From NCBI RefSeq assembly GCF_924101635.2, contig NZ_CAKMAA020000006.1:1-64000 (forward strand): 64,000 bases of DNA, written 5' to 3'. The notes beneath the pieces are model-generated. The model was not told where the DNA came from. It did not search any database and saw only the letters and a program-made list of their open reading frames with translations. Position 1 is the first letter of the stretch, and every line of letters starts with the position of its first letter. Of the stretch, positions 50,512 to 61,941 are shown in pieces. This DNA comes from Candidatus Nitrotoga sp. HW29 (GTDB lineage: Bacteria > Pseudomonadota > Gammaproteobacteria > Burkholderiales > Gallionellaceae). Both the position numbers and the translations under genes were made by a program.

Positions 50512-50687
50512 TGGCGTTCAATGGGACTGGCTGGTGCCAGATTGGTTACTCAAACAGCCGCAGGGCATAAAATGGTTAATTGAATTAGAAGTTGAATCCG
50601 CCTTGTCATTATTTTTGATTTGGTTGTTTTGATATCAACCTAAGCGCATAATCGAAAAGATATATTCAATATTTTCGGGGGGTTATT

Positions 50688-51626
50688 GTGACTGATGATA
50701 GCTGTATATACGACCGTTCCGCTACCAAGCTGCTTATCAATTTGTCTGCCGGGAGCGGGCGTTGCAGTCGTCTGTTCGCGCATGGGTTGTCCAAGCGATA
50801 TGTTGAAAATACGCGCTATGTTAATCAGTACCGTGATTATATGAAGCGCAAGGGAGAGAGCCTTAAGGTGATCGGATTTTTGCTGATAGGTATCTATTTT
50901 TTGGCTCTATGTTGCCATTTTGATAATGCATCTGCGAATGAACTTTCCCAGACCATAGAAATAGTCAGGCCTTCCATTGTAGCTGTCGGAACCCTATTGC
51001 AAACTCGCGCGCCACCAGCCAATTTTCTCGGAACGGGATTTGCTGTAGGCGATGGTCTCCATATCATTACCAATGCCCATGTCGTTCCGCAAAATCTAAA
51101 CACGGAAAAAAAGGAGTCGCTGGCCATTTTTGTTGGTCGCGGTGCAGCAGCCAAAGCTCGGTCTGCGACCGTAGTCGAGGTTGATGTTGAGCATGACTTG
51201 GCGCTCTTGAAAATCAGTGGCGAACCCTTGCCAGCCTTGGTGATTGGAGATTCAGATACTGTAAAAGAGGGGGAAACAGTCGCATTTACCGGCTTTCCCA
51301 TTGGCATGGTGTTGGGGCTATACCCGGTGACGCATCAGGCCATTATTTCGGCAATTACCCCTATCGTTATCCCAGCGCTATCCACGAAACAGCTTGACAT
51401 CAATGTAGTCAAGCGGCTTCGAGCACCCTATTTGGTATTTCAACTGGATGGAACTGCTTATCCGGGGAATAGCGGAAGTCCGCTGTTTGACCCAAAAACA
51501 GGCAAAGTTTTTGGCATCCTTAATATGGTATTTGTAAAAGGCACCAAGGAAAACGTGTTAGCCCATCCGAGCGGTATTTCATATGCCATCCCCAGCAATT
51601 ACATTCATGCAATCATGAAGCACTAA
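50688..51626 (+). CDS. trypsin-like serine protease (S1C-type, no PDZ)
   Basis: The 312-residue product has a catalytic triad readable as His131 (NAHVV), Asp170 (EHDLALL) and Ser262 (PGNSGSPL), the DegP/HtrA-like S1 fold. It has no PDZ domain. A membrane segment (about 60-78) precedes the protease, so it is probably anchored or secreted to the periplasm. The GTG start follows a GGGGGG ribosome binding site; an alternative ATG at 50841 would remove 51 N-terminal residues and leave a normal signal peptide. The N-terminal 51 residues match nothing I know. The gene stands alone after addA. Confidence 0.8.
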   Translation: MTDDSCIYDRSATKLLINLSAGSGRCSRLFAHGLSKRYVENTRYVNQYRDYMKRKGESLKVIGFLLIGIYFLALCCHFDNASANELSQTIEIVRPSIVAVGTLLQTRAPPANFLGTGFAVGDGLHIITNAHVVPQNLNTEKKESLAIFVGRGAAAKARSATVVEVDVEHDLALLKISGEPLPALVIGDSDTVKEGETVAFTGFPIGMVLGLYPVTHQAIISAITPIVIPALSTKQLDINVVKRLRAPYLVFQLDGTAYPGNSGSPLFDPKTGKVFGILNMVFVKGTKENVLAHPSGISYAIPSNYIHAIMKH

Positions 51627-51635
51627 ACACTGCGG

Positions 51636-51668
51636 TTTAGTCGCTGTTGTATGACTAAATTTTTATTA
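51636..51668 (+). terminator. intrinsic terminator after the protease gene
   Basis: TTTAGTC (51636-51642) pairs with GACTAAA (51653-51659) around a 10-base loop, followed by TTTTTATT. It sits between the convergent protease and purA genes. Confidence 0.65.
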
Positions 51669-51800
51669 CTTTGTATGGTGATTGACTGGGTACGTTCAAA
51701 GAAGTGTAAGCAATCTAAAAGTATATTCAAACGTTCTTGAATTCCTACCGGAGTTTTATTATAGCCTCGTAAGTGAAAAGAGCATCATGCCAAAAATTAC

Positions 51801-53129
<1,329 letters not shown>

Positions 53130-53169
53130 TCAAAATTGCCTTCACTTTTTTGGCAAGCGGGTGATAAAT

Positions 53170-54336
53170 TTAAAATTTCATTTTTACCACGTGCCATGCG
53201 CCATCGCGCATGATTAGTTCGCTATCACAATTGAGTTCAGTGCGCAGTTCCAAAGCGTCCAAAAAATCGACGATCACTGCGTGTCCCTGTGCGCGCAATT
53301 GCGCGATTTTTTCATGGAGTGCCGGATCATCAAGATGGGGTGCCAAGATGGCCATCGGTTGCGAGTGTTGCGCCAGCAAGCCATGCAACTGGCGTAAATC
53401 CATACTAAAGCCAGTGGCGGGGCGGGCACGGCCGAAGCTTTTTCCCACATCGTCGTAGCGTCCGCCCACAGCGATGGCATCATGGCTGCCTGCATGATAA
53501 GCGGCAAATACCATGCCACTGTGGTAGTGATAGCCCCGCAGTTCGGCAAGATCGATGCCAATGCTGTGTGCCAGAGGTTGCAGGTGACTCGCAGCTTGTT
53601 CCAGCTCACTCAGCGCTGCCGTCACTTCAGGATAGTTTGGCAACGTCGCACGGGCCTGTTCTATCACTTCTATCCCGCCGTACAATTTGGGCAACGCCAA
53701 TAGCGCATTTCTTACTTCAGGTATCAAGTCAGCTACTAATGGACGCAATGCAGGTATATTTTTACCTTGCAATGCGTTGGATAATTCCATTTCCAGTTTT
53801 TTTGAGATTCCTGAGCGATTAATTAGCGCACGAAAAAGTGCAACATGGCCCAGGTCAAGATGAACGCCTTCGATACCGAGTAAAGTCAGAGCCTGAAGCA
53901 TTAAGCGCTGTATTTCCAGATCACTTTCCAAACCGCTGTGACCATATAATTCTGCACCAATCTGTAATAATTCGCGCGTGCGCGTTATTCCCGCAGGTTG
54001 GGTGTGTAGCACGCTTCCGGCGTAGCACAACCGGGTTATGCCTTGACGATTGAGCAAATGTGCGTCAATACGCGCCACCTGTGGCGTAATGTCGGCGCGC
54101 AGCGCCAAGGTGCGTCCACCCAATTGGTCAATTAGCTTAAAAGTACGTAAATCCATAGCATGATTGCCAATGATTTGCAGAGATTCGGCATATTCCAGCA
54201 ACGGCGGTGCCACTAATTGATAACCGGACAGGCGCAGCAATTCAAGCACATTGGCGCGCATGCTCTCAATGCGCCATGCCTCATCCGGCAATATATCTTG
54301 AATGTATTCTGGCAGGAGCCAGTTTGAGTTCGGCAT
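53170..54336 (-). CDS. hisZ: ATP phosphoribosyltransferase regulatory subunit
   Basis: HisZ is a catalytically dead HisRS paralogue that pairs with the short form of HisG in the first step of histidine synthesis. The 388-residue product has LLPEYIQDILPDEAWRIE, the class II core TFKLIDQLGGRTLALRADIT, RLCYAGSVL, and the C-terminal GGRYDDVGKSFGRARPATGF. It lacks the HisRS anticodon-binding domain. ATG 54336 overlaps the preceding DUF2065 stop by one base (TAATG). Its presence predicts a short HisG elsewhere in the genome. Confidence 0.93.
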   Translation of the reverse strand: MPNSNWLLPEYIQDILPDEAWRIESMRANVLELLRLSGYQLVAPPLLEYAESLQIIGNHAMDLRTFKLIDQLGGRTLALRADITPQVARIDAHLLNRQGITRLCYAGSVLHTQPAGITRTRELLQIGAELYGHSGLESDLEIQRLMLQALTLLGIEGVHLDLGHVALFRALINRSGISKKLEMELSNALQGKNIPALRPLVADLIPEVRNALLALPKLYGGIEVIEQARATLPNYPEVTAALSELEQAASHLQPLAHSIGIDLAELRGYHYHSGMVFAAYHAGSHDAIAVGGRYDDVGKSFGRARPATGFSMDLRQLHGLLAQHSQPMAILAPHLDDPALHEKIAQLRAQGHAVIVDFLDALELRTELNCDSELIMRDGAWHVVKMKF

Positions 54337-54521
54337 TATTTTACCCAATACAGTAACAGCAGCCCTGATAGCATGGCAGTGAGGCCTAAAAAACGGATTT
54401 GCCCATCAGAAAACAGTACCAGTTTGTGAAGCGCTTCACGCCACAGGGCAGGAAATAGAAACGGCATGATACCTTCAATAACCAGCATCAATGCCAACCC
54501 GATAAACCAATAAGTCAGCAT
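54336..54521 (-). CDS. DUF2065 small membrane protein (YjeT-like)
   Basis: The 61-residue product has two hydrophobic helices (about residues 4-24 and 42-59) separated by a short loop with FSDGQIRFLG, the DUF2065/YjeT pattern. Such proteins lie directly after hflC in E. coli and betaproteobacteria. Function is unknown; an auxiliary role to the HflKC complex is a guess from position. It starts 15 bases after hflC. Confidence 0.88.
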   Translation of the reverse strand: MLTYWFIGLALMLVIEGIMPFLFPALWREALHKLVLFSDGQIRFLGLTAMLSGLLLLYWVK

Positions 54522-54536
54522 ATTGAAAATCCCTAC

Positions 54537-55415
54537 TTATTTGCCCGGTTTACTGGAGCCCTTGAGATATTTAAAGAATGCGGAGCTGGGGTCCATCACC
54601 ATGACATCGCTCTTGTTCTTGAAGCTTTGTTTATAGGCATCCATGCTGCGATAAAACGCATAAAACTCTGCATTACGGCCAAATGCGGCAGCATAAATCG
54701 CAGATGATTTTGCATCACCATCTCCCTTTATTTTTTGTGCGTCACGGTATGCATCGGCGAGGGTCACTTCTCGTTGCCGGTCAGCATCGGCGCGAATCTT
54801 CTCACTTTCGGCATTACCGGTTGCACGTAATTCATTGGCAACGCGTTTACGCTCGGCATCCATCCGGCGATAGACCGATTCACTGATCTCGGTTGGGAAG
54901 TCTACCCGTTTCAGACGTACATCCAGTACTTGTACGCCGATTTTGCGTGCGTCTAGATCGGCTTTTTGACGCAAAGTATCCATAATTTTGTCACGTTCGC
55001 CGGACACAACTTCATTGATAGTTCGTTTACCGAACTCTTCACGCATGCTTGAATTAACTGTCTGCATTAAGCGAGTTTTTGCACGGATTTCGTCTCCCCC
55101 CACGCTGACGTAATACTGTTTTACATCGGCGATGCGCCACTTGACGAAGGAATCCACCATCACATTTTTCTTTTCGGCCGTGATAAAGCGTTCTGGTTCC
55201 ACGCTATCAAAGGTCAAAATGCGTGAGTCGAAATAACGTACATTCTGTATCAGCGGGATTTTGAAATACAGACCGGGTGCGGTCTTCACTCCCACCATTT
55301 CACCGAGTTGTAATACGATGACTGCCTGGCGCTGATCTACTACGAACATACTCAGACTGAGCAAGATCAATAGTGCAGCTGCACCCATCAAAATATTGAC
55401 AAAATTAAGTTTCAT
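54537..55415 (-). CDS. hflC: HflC, SPFH-domain modulator of FtsH
   Basis: HflC with HflK forms a large inner-membrane cage around FtsH and tempers its proteolysis of membrane proteins. The 292-residue product has an N-terminal TM helix (about 6-26), the SPFH/band-7 domain (with RQAVIVLQLGEMV and PGLYFKIPLIQNVRYFD) and a helical C-terminus. The start overlaps the hflK stop by 4 bases. Order and spacing match E. coli hflX-hflK-hflC. Confidence 0.95.
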   Translation of the reverse strand: MKLNFVNILMGAAALLILLSLSMFVVDQRQAVIVLQLGEMVGVKTAPGLYFKIPLIQNVRYFDSRILTFDSVEPERFITAEKKNVMVDSFVKWRIADVKQYYVSVGGDEIRAKTRLMQTVNSSMREEFGKRTINEVVSGERDKIMDTLRQKADLDARKIGVQVLDVRLKRVDFPTEISESVYRRMDAERKRVANELRATGNAESEKIRADADRQREVTLADAYRDAQKIKGDGDAKSSAIYAAAFGRNAEFYAFYRSMDAYKQSFKNKSDVMVMDPSSAFFKYLKGSSKPGK

Positions 55416-56635
55416 TGACGTGCCTCCCTGTTGCGGCCGCGTAATTCTTCGCGCGCGCGCGGCATGACTGCCGCACTTTCATTTATCGGTGCAGATGAAC
55501 CCGCTTGTTGATCAATATGGTTTGCTGCTTGTGTCTCGAGTGAAGGTAGGCTGCCACCCGGCGCAGTACTTTGAATCAATTTATCCAAAGGCAGGTACAG
55601 CAGGTTGTTACCACTCTTCTGATCCACCATTACCTTACTGGTGCTGGTCAAAATTTGTTGCATCATGTCGATATACATGCGCTCACGAGTAACCGCAGGT
55701 GCTTTTTCGTATTCCAGTAGCACTTGTTGGAAGCGGCTGGCATCTCCCTCGGCGCTGGCAATCACGCGCTGGCGATAACCTTCTGCTTCCTGCATCAGGC
55801 GTGCCGCTGCCCCTTTTGCTCTGGGTATGACATCATTGGCGTAAGCCTGACCTTCGTTCTTCTGACGTTCCCTGTCCTGTCCTGCCTTAACCGCATCGTC
55901 GAATGCGGCCTGCACTTGTTCAGGCGGTTGCGCATTTTGCATGGTCACTTTGCTTAAGTGAATCCCGGATTTATAGCGGTCCAGAATGTCTTGGGCAAGT
56001 TTGGTCGTAGCTGCAGCTACCTGTTCGCGTCCTTCGTACAGCACGAAGTCCATTTTGTTTTTTCCAACAATTTCACGTATTGCGGTTTCTGCCGCTTGAC
56101 GGACATTCTCATCCGGTGCGCGGTTATTAAACAAATAATCGCCCGGATCTTTCAAGAAATACTGAACGGCGAATTGAATGTCGATAATATTTTCATCGTC
56201 GGTCAACATTAATGACTCTTTTAAAATCTTGTTTTTGACATTGTCTCGGTAACCGATTTCTACCGTTCTGACTTGACTGATATTTACGACTTCAACGGAC
56301 TCAATAGGGAATGGCATATGCCAGCGCGGGCCGGGTTGAGTGGTCTCGACAAAGCTACCGAAACGTAACACCACGCCGCGCTGGCTGGCATCCACGATGT
56401 AAAATCCACTGGCGATCCAGATCAATGCAACTACCGTTGCAATCAGACCGATGCTGGCATTGAATTTATTGGGGTTGTTACCGCCGCTCGTGTTTCCGCC
56501 ACCGCCCGCGTTTCCACCGCCGCCCTTGTTGCCAAACAGTGCGGAGATTTTTTTATTGATATCGCGCAACACTGCTTCTATGTCTGGTGGACCGCCACTG
56601 TTTTTGTTGCCCCATTGAGGGTCATTCAATCCCAT
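55412..56635 (-). CDS. hflK: HflK, SPFH-domain modulator of FtsH
   Basis: The 407-residue partner of HflC has a cytosolic N-terminal tail with a Gly/Asn-rich run (about residues 36-56), a TM helix (about 62-82), the SPFH domain (with RGVVLRFGSFVETTQPGPRW) and coiled-coil helices (about 230-310). A C-terminal tail rich in polar residues follows. The family usually has a similar Gly-rich opening. It starts 21 bases after hflX. Confidence 0.95.
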   Translation of the reverse strand: MGLNDPQWGNKNSGGPPDIEAVLRDINKKISALFGNKGGGGNAGGGGNTSGGNNPNKFNASIGLIATVVALIWIASGFYIVDASQRGVVLRFGSFVETTQPGPRWHMPFPIESVEVVNISQVRTVEIGYRDNVKNKILKESLMLTDDENIIDIQFAVQYFLKDPGDYLFNNRAPDENVRQAAETAIREIVGKNKMDFVLYEGREQVAAATTKLAQDILDRYKSGIHLSKVTMQNAQPPEQVQAAFDDAVKAGQDRERQKNEGQAYANDVIPRAKGAAARLMQEAEGYRQRVIASAEGDASRFQQVLLEYEKAPAVTRERMYIDMMQQILTSTSKVMVDQKSGNNLLYLPLDKLIQSTAPGGSLPSLETQAANHIDQQAGSSAPINESAAVMPRAREELRGRNREARQ

Positions 56636-56656
56636 AACTCATCCTATATTAATCAA

Positions 56657-57775
56657 TTATTTAGTTTCAGGAGGATCCAATTGTGTTCGGGTGCTGCATA
56701 CTTCCGCCAACGCCGCACGCAATTCATCTATCCCTGCGCCAGTTTTAGCGCTCAAATAAATGCGCGCAATTCTAGCATAATCGTCACGCTGCATACCCGC
56801 CGGTAAATCCTGTAGATCAATCTTATTGAAGATCAAAATTTGCGGAATATGCTGTGCGCCAATTTCCAGTAATACTTTATTAACTTCAGCGATCTGGTCA
56901 AACCGTTCTGAACTGTTGGCATCGACTACGTGCAGCAACAAATCGGCCTGCGCCGTTTCGTCTAATGTGCTGCGAAAGGCTGCAATCAAGCTATGCGGCA
57001 GATGACGAATGAAGCCTACCGTATCCGACAATACCACTTGGCCTGACCCTTCGATATAGACGCGTCGGGCAGTTGTGTCGAGTGTGGCAAATAATTGATC
57101 TGCAACATATGCATTCGCGTGGGTCAATTTATTAAATAAAGTAGATTTGCCCGCATTGGTGTAACCAACGATAGATACCGATAATACATCCGATCGTGTG
57201 CGTGACCGGCGTAGCACTTGGCGATGGCGATGAAGCTTTTCCAGGCGTTCTTTCAACAAAACTACACGTTTGTCCAGTTTGCGTCTATCCAGTTCCAACT
57301 GTGTTTCGCCGGGACCGCGAGCACCGACTGCGTATTTCTGTTGGCCCATGTCGGTATTCATTCCGACCAAACGTGTGGAAAGGTATTTAAGTTGGGCCAG
57401 TTCCACTTGTACCTTGCCTTCATGGCTTTGAGCGCGCAAGGCAAAGATATCCAGAATCAGCATGGTGCGGTCAATCACCCGGACCTTAATTCTAGCGGTC
57501 AGATTGCGCATTTGCGCGGGGGATAAGTCGTGGTTAAAAATAACCAGTGGGACCTCGTTCTGTTCGACAATGGCGGAGATTTCATCCACCTTGCCGCTAC
57601 CTGCAAATAATGACGCATCAGGTCGATGCCGCCGTCCTTCTACTAATGCGACGCAATGTACGCCCGCACTTTCTGCCAGCAGGCGCAATTCTTCCAAGCT
57701 TTCTGCATAATCCGGTGTACCAAAATCCAAGCTGACTAATACTGCCGTGTTAATTACCGCAGTGCTTTTGTGCAT
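56657..57775 (-). CDS. hflX: GTPase HflX
   Basis: HflX is a ribosome-binding GTPase that splits stalled 70S or 100S particles during stress. The 372-residue product has the N-terminal HflX domain (with KVDEISAIVEQNEVPLVIFNHDL), a coiled coil with ARGPGETQLELDRR, and the G domain with GYTNAGKSTLFNKLT (G1), DTVGFIRHLPHSL (G3) and NKIDL (G4). It overlaps the hfq stop by one base. The downstream hflK belongs to the same operon. Confidence 0.96.
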   Translation of the reverse strand: MHKSTAVINTAVLVSLDFGTPDYAESLEELRLLAESAGVHCVALVEGRRHRPDASLFAGSGKVDEISAIVEQNEVPLVIFNHDLSPAQMRNLTARIKVRVIDRTMLILDIFALRAQSHEGKVQVELAQLKYLSTRLVGMNTDMGQQKYAVGARGPGETQLELDRRKLDKRVVLLKERLEKLHRHRQVLRRSRTRSDVLSVSIVGYTNAGKSTLFNKLTHANAYVADQLFATLDTTARRVYIEGSGQVVLSDTVGFIRHLPHSLIAAFRSTLDETAQADLLLHVVDANSSERFDQIAEVNKVLLEIGAQHIPQILIFNKIDLQDLPAGMQRDDYARIARIYLSAKTGAGIDELRAALAEVCSTRTQLDPPETK

Positions 57776-58005
57776 TAGTCAGTGTCTAATGGAATAGTAA
57801 TAGCGCGTGCAGGAACAATGGTAGAAATGGCGTGTTTGTAAACCATTTGCGTGATTGAGTTTTTTAGCAGTACTACATATTGATCGAATGATTCGACCTG
57901 GCCTTGCAGTTTGATACCATTTACCAGATAAATGGCGACTTGCACATGTTCCTTGCGTAGTGCATTCAGGAACGGGTCTTGTAATTGTTGCCCTTTAGTA
58001 CTCAT
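57775..58005 (-). CDS. hfq: RNA chaperone Hfq
   Basis: Hfq is a hexameric Sm-like protein that helps small RNAs pair with mRNAs. The 76-residue product has [27 protein letters not shown] (Sm1, starting at residue 1) and the Sm2 signature [10 protein letters not shown]. The C-terminal tail is short, as in many betaproteobacteria. It heads the hfq-hflX-hflK-hflC row. The 315-base region upstream (58006-58320) must hold its promoter, but I see no clear elements and no gene there. Confidence 0.97.
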   Translation of the reverse strand: MSTKGQQLQDPFLNALRKEHVQVAIYLVNGIKLQGQVESFDQYVVLLKNSITQMVYKHAISTIVPARAITIPLDTD

Positions 58006-58320
58006 TTGTTTTGCTCTTAATTTGGTTATGGCAGGAAAGTACTTTACTGGATTTCTTGGTTATTCGGAAGAGTGCATGACCTCTATTTACTTGTAAATCT
58101 CAAAAAATCTCAAACTATTTAACGGGCTATCGCATTCAGGCCGGAGGCGGTTACTCTTTTCATAGAAAATTAGTTGTGGTTATATCGTTGCGCTTCGTCT
58201 GTGAATCCAAGGGAAACGGATACGGCAGAATTACAAGATGATCGTTCAGGTATGCGATATCACTAGAAATGGCGATTGATTGACGCTTCGAATGGGTTTG
58301 CAAGATTTTTGAATAAAATT

Positions 58321-60305
<1,985 letters not shown>

Positions 60306-60316
60306 ATTGAGTTATA

Positions 60317-60510
60317 AGTTCAAGTACGTAATAGATGGGTATCATACCAACGTTTGTTCAAGGCAATAGCGTGAGCGAGCATTCATTACCTTGAATAAAA
60401 CAGTGCTTCCTGTTTCAATCCGCTTGTAAATATAAAACGATTACGGACAAAATATGATTCCTGTATCAGAAAGAATCGGCATCATCGGCGGTAGCGTGAT
60501 TTATAACATT
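60317..60510. repeat. 194-bp direct duplication, copy A
   Basis: This interval matches 61748-61941 without gaps at about 170 of 194 positions (24 mismatches counted by eye). It covers the nadE-mtnP intergenic region and the first 19 codons of mtnP, ending at ACATT. Copy A runs into unrelated sequence while copy B continues into the intact mtnP. The pair brackets the attC-like site and the HEPN gene. Confidence 0.9.
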
Positions 60511-60609
60511 AATTTAAAGGGAATAGCCTTGACATCACGCATCTGGCCTAACGTTGTGTCAAGACTTGCCTCCTTGATTTCAGCTGCAAAAATTAAGGCA
60601 GCGCCCTAA
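60454..60609 (+). pseudogene. truncated mtnP start with foreign tail
   Basis: Copy A of the duplication keeps the mtnP start codon and a divergent N-terminus (MIPVSERIGIIGGSVIYNIN). It then switches to an unrelated 31-codon tail and stops at a TAA lying inside the first core box of the attC-like site. A Gly of the nucleoside-binding loop is changed to Val. It is not a working phosphorylase. Whether the 51-residue peptide is made is unknown. Cassette genes often end at the attC box, so the tail may be the last piece of an older cassette gene. Confidence 0.6.
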
Positions 60610-60686
60610 CATGGTGCTCAACCTCGCTCCTTTCGCTGGGCGCTGCGCGATAAAGCCGCGCAGCGCTGGTTAGCTTTTCATTAGGT
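60604..60686 (+). other. attC-like integron recombination site
   Basis: The 83-bp segment has attC architecture. CCCTAAC (60604-60610, outer box) faces ATTAGGT (60680-60686). GCTCAACC (60616-60623) faces GGTTAGC (60668-60674) with one unpaired base, as expected for the extrahelical base. 5-base unpaired spacers lie between boxes on both sides. A perfect 10-bp GC-rich inner stem (60640-60649 with 60657-60666) caps it. Weak points are the A instead of G at the crossover box and a 16-base asymmetric interior. The HEPN gene starts 12 bases after it. No integrase or second attC is visible. Confidence 0.6.
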
Positions 60687-60698
60687 GTCAGGAATACC

Positions 60699-61730
60699 GT
60701 GCCCGGCGCCTCCTATCGCTTCCGACTCCGACTTGCGTGCAAGCGAACTGGCACGTTTGCCTTTTCGACACCGACCGCCTCAGTCCCAGTTTCGGATGGG
60801 CTGACGTTTGAGCTTTCTGCGCGGAACGCCGATTCACTTGACGAGGCAACTAACTTTCACTTTGATGGCGGCGGATTCCTCAGTGCGAATGAAGCGAGAC
60901 AAGCTGCCGAAGCTCTGCGAATCAGACTTCGACTGCTGAATGCGATTTTGGGACTAGGACTGAACATCCCGGTGGGCGACAAAGTCTCTTCTCAAGTATC
61001 GGAGGAGATCAAGACTAAATTGAAGTCAGAGCAAAACGCGACCGTGATCGACAGCATTTGGGGTGTCAGTGTCTATCCCGACGACGGGCTTCACTTCGAG
61101 TACATCCTAAGCGGAAACGTCGTTGTCAAACCAAGCGATCCTTCGTACATCCTCGACGGCCTCAAAACCATCTGGGATTTAGTTGTCTCCCTTGACTCAG
61201 CGTCTGAGGTCGCTCTCCACATTCTTTGTCTCGCCACACAGGAAACATCTGACAAGGCAAACTTTCTGACAAGCTACCTTGCACTTGAGCAGTTGGTCGA
61301 TCGCGAATCTCGCAGCACTGCAGCTCAAGCCGCCATTCGTAGATTCCAGGACGAACTAACATCGGCTGCGACAATCGAAAAGTCGTTGACTGATGCGGAA
61401 GTACGCTCTTTGAATGGAGCACTTGCCTCACTCAACGAGGAGTCGTTTCCCTCAGCGCTCACTCGATTGGGAACTCGCATCGCCACTCCAGCGCGCATCT
61501 GCGGTGTTACCCCCACCAAATTTCTTTCAGCCTGCATCTCGGCGCGAAACAAAATTGCACACCACGCTGAACCTGAGACGGAGATTCCTCTCGGGGAACT
61601 CGCTAAGGGCCTCCGTGAGTTCGTCCTCGGATTGATCTGGACGCGAAACAGCCTTCCTTCGTTTACGATGACCACGCCGCCGTCAGCAGTCAGCATTCCA
61701 TCTGGTGGCATGTCCATTCGCGTCATGTGA
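60699..61730 (+). CDS. HEPN-domain protein, putative cassette-borne toxin/defence gene
   Basis: I do not recognise a named family for the whole 343-residue product. Its C-terminal third (about 245-320) is helical and contains SARNKIAHH, where Arg283 and His288 form the R-x4-H motif of HEPN ribonucleases. The layout of a beta-rich N-terminus (about 1-170) followed by a C-terminal HEPN domain recalls ApeA-type abortive-infection proteins. AGGA lies 6 bases before the GTG start. No signal peptide or membrane span is present. Codon choice (many TTC, ATC and CTC) differs from the neighbours. It lies 12 bases after an attC-like site and between two copies of a chromosomal duplication, so recent acquisition is likely. 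Function is inferred only from motif and context. Confidence 0.65.
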   Translation: MPGASYRFRLRLACKRTGTFAFSTPTASVPVSDGLTFELSARNADSLDEATNFHFDGGGFLSANEARQAAEALRIRLRLLNAILGLGLNIPVGDKVSSQVSEEIKTKLKSEQNATVIDSIWGVSVYPDDGLHFEYILSGNVVVKPSDPSYILDGLKTIWDLVVSLDSASEVALHILCLATQETSDKANFLTSYLALEQLVDRESRSTAAQAAIRRFQDELTSAATIEKSLTDAEVRSLNGALASLNEESFPSALTRLGTRIATPARICGVTPTKFLSACISARNKIAHHAEPETEIPLGELAKGLREFVLGLIWTRNSLPSFTMTTPPSAVSIPSGGMSIRVM

Positions 61731-61747
61731 GCCCAAGCCGCTCGCTG

Positions 61748-61941
61748 AGTTCAAGTAGGTAATGGGTGGGTATCATACCAACGTTTGTTAAAGGCAATAG
61801 CGTGGGCAAGCATTCATTGTATTGAATAAAACTGTACTTCCTGTTTCAATCCGCTTGTAAAAATAAAATAATTACGGACAAGTCATGATTGATGTACCAG
61901 AAAGAATCGGCATAATCGGCGGCAGCGGGATTTATGACATT
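61748..61941. repeat. 194-bp direct duplication, copy B
   Basis: This is the partner of 60317-60510. It begins 18 bases after the HEPN gene stop and contains the promoter region, ribosome binding site and first codons of intact mtnP. Confidence 0.9.
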
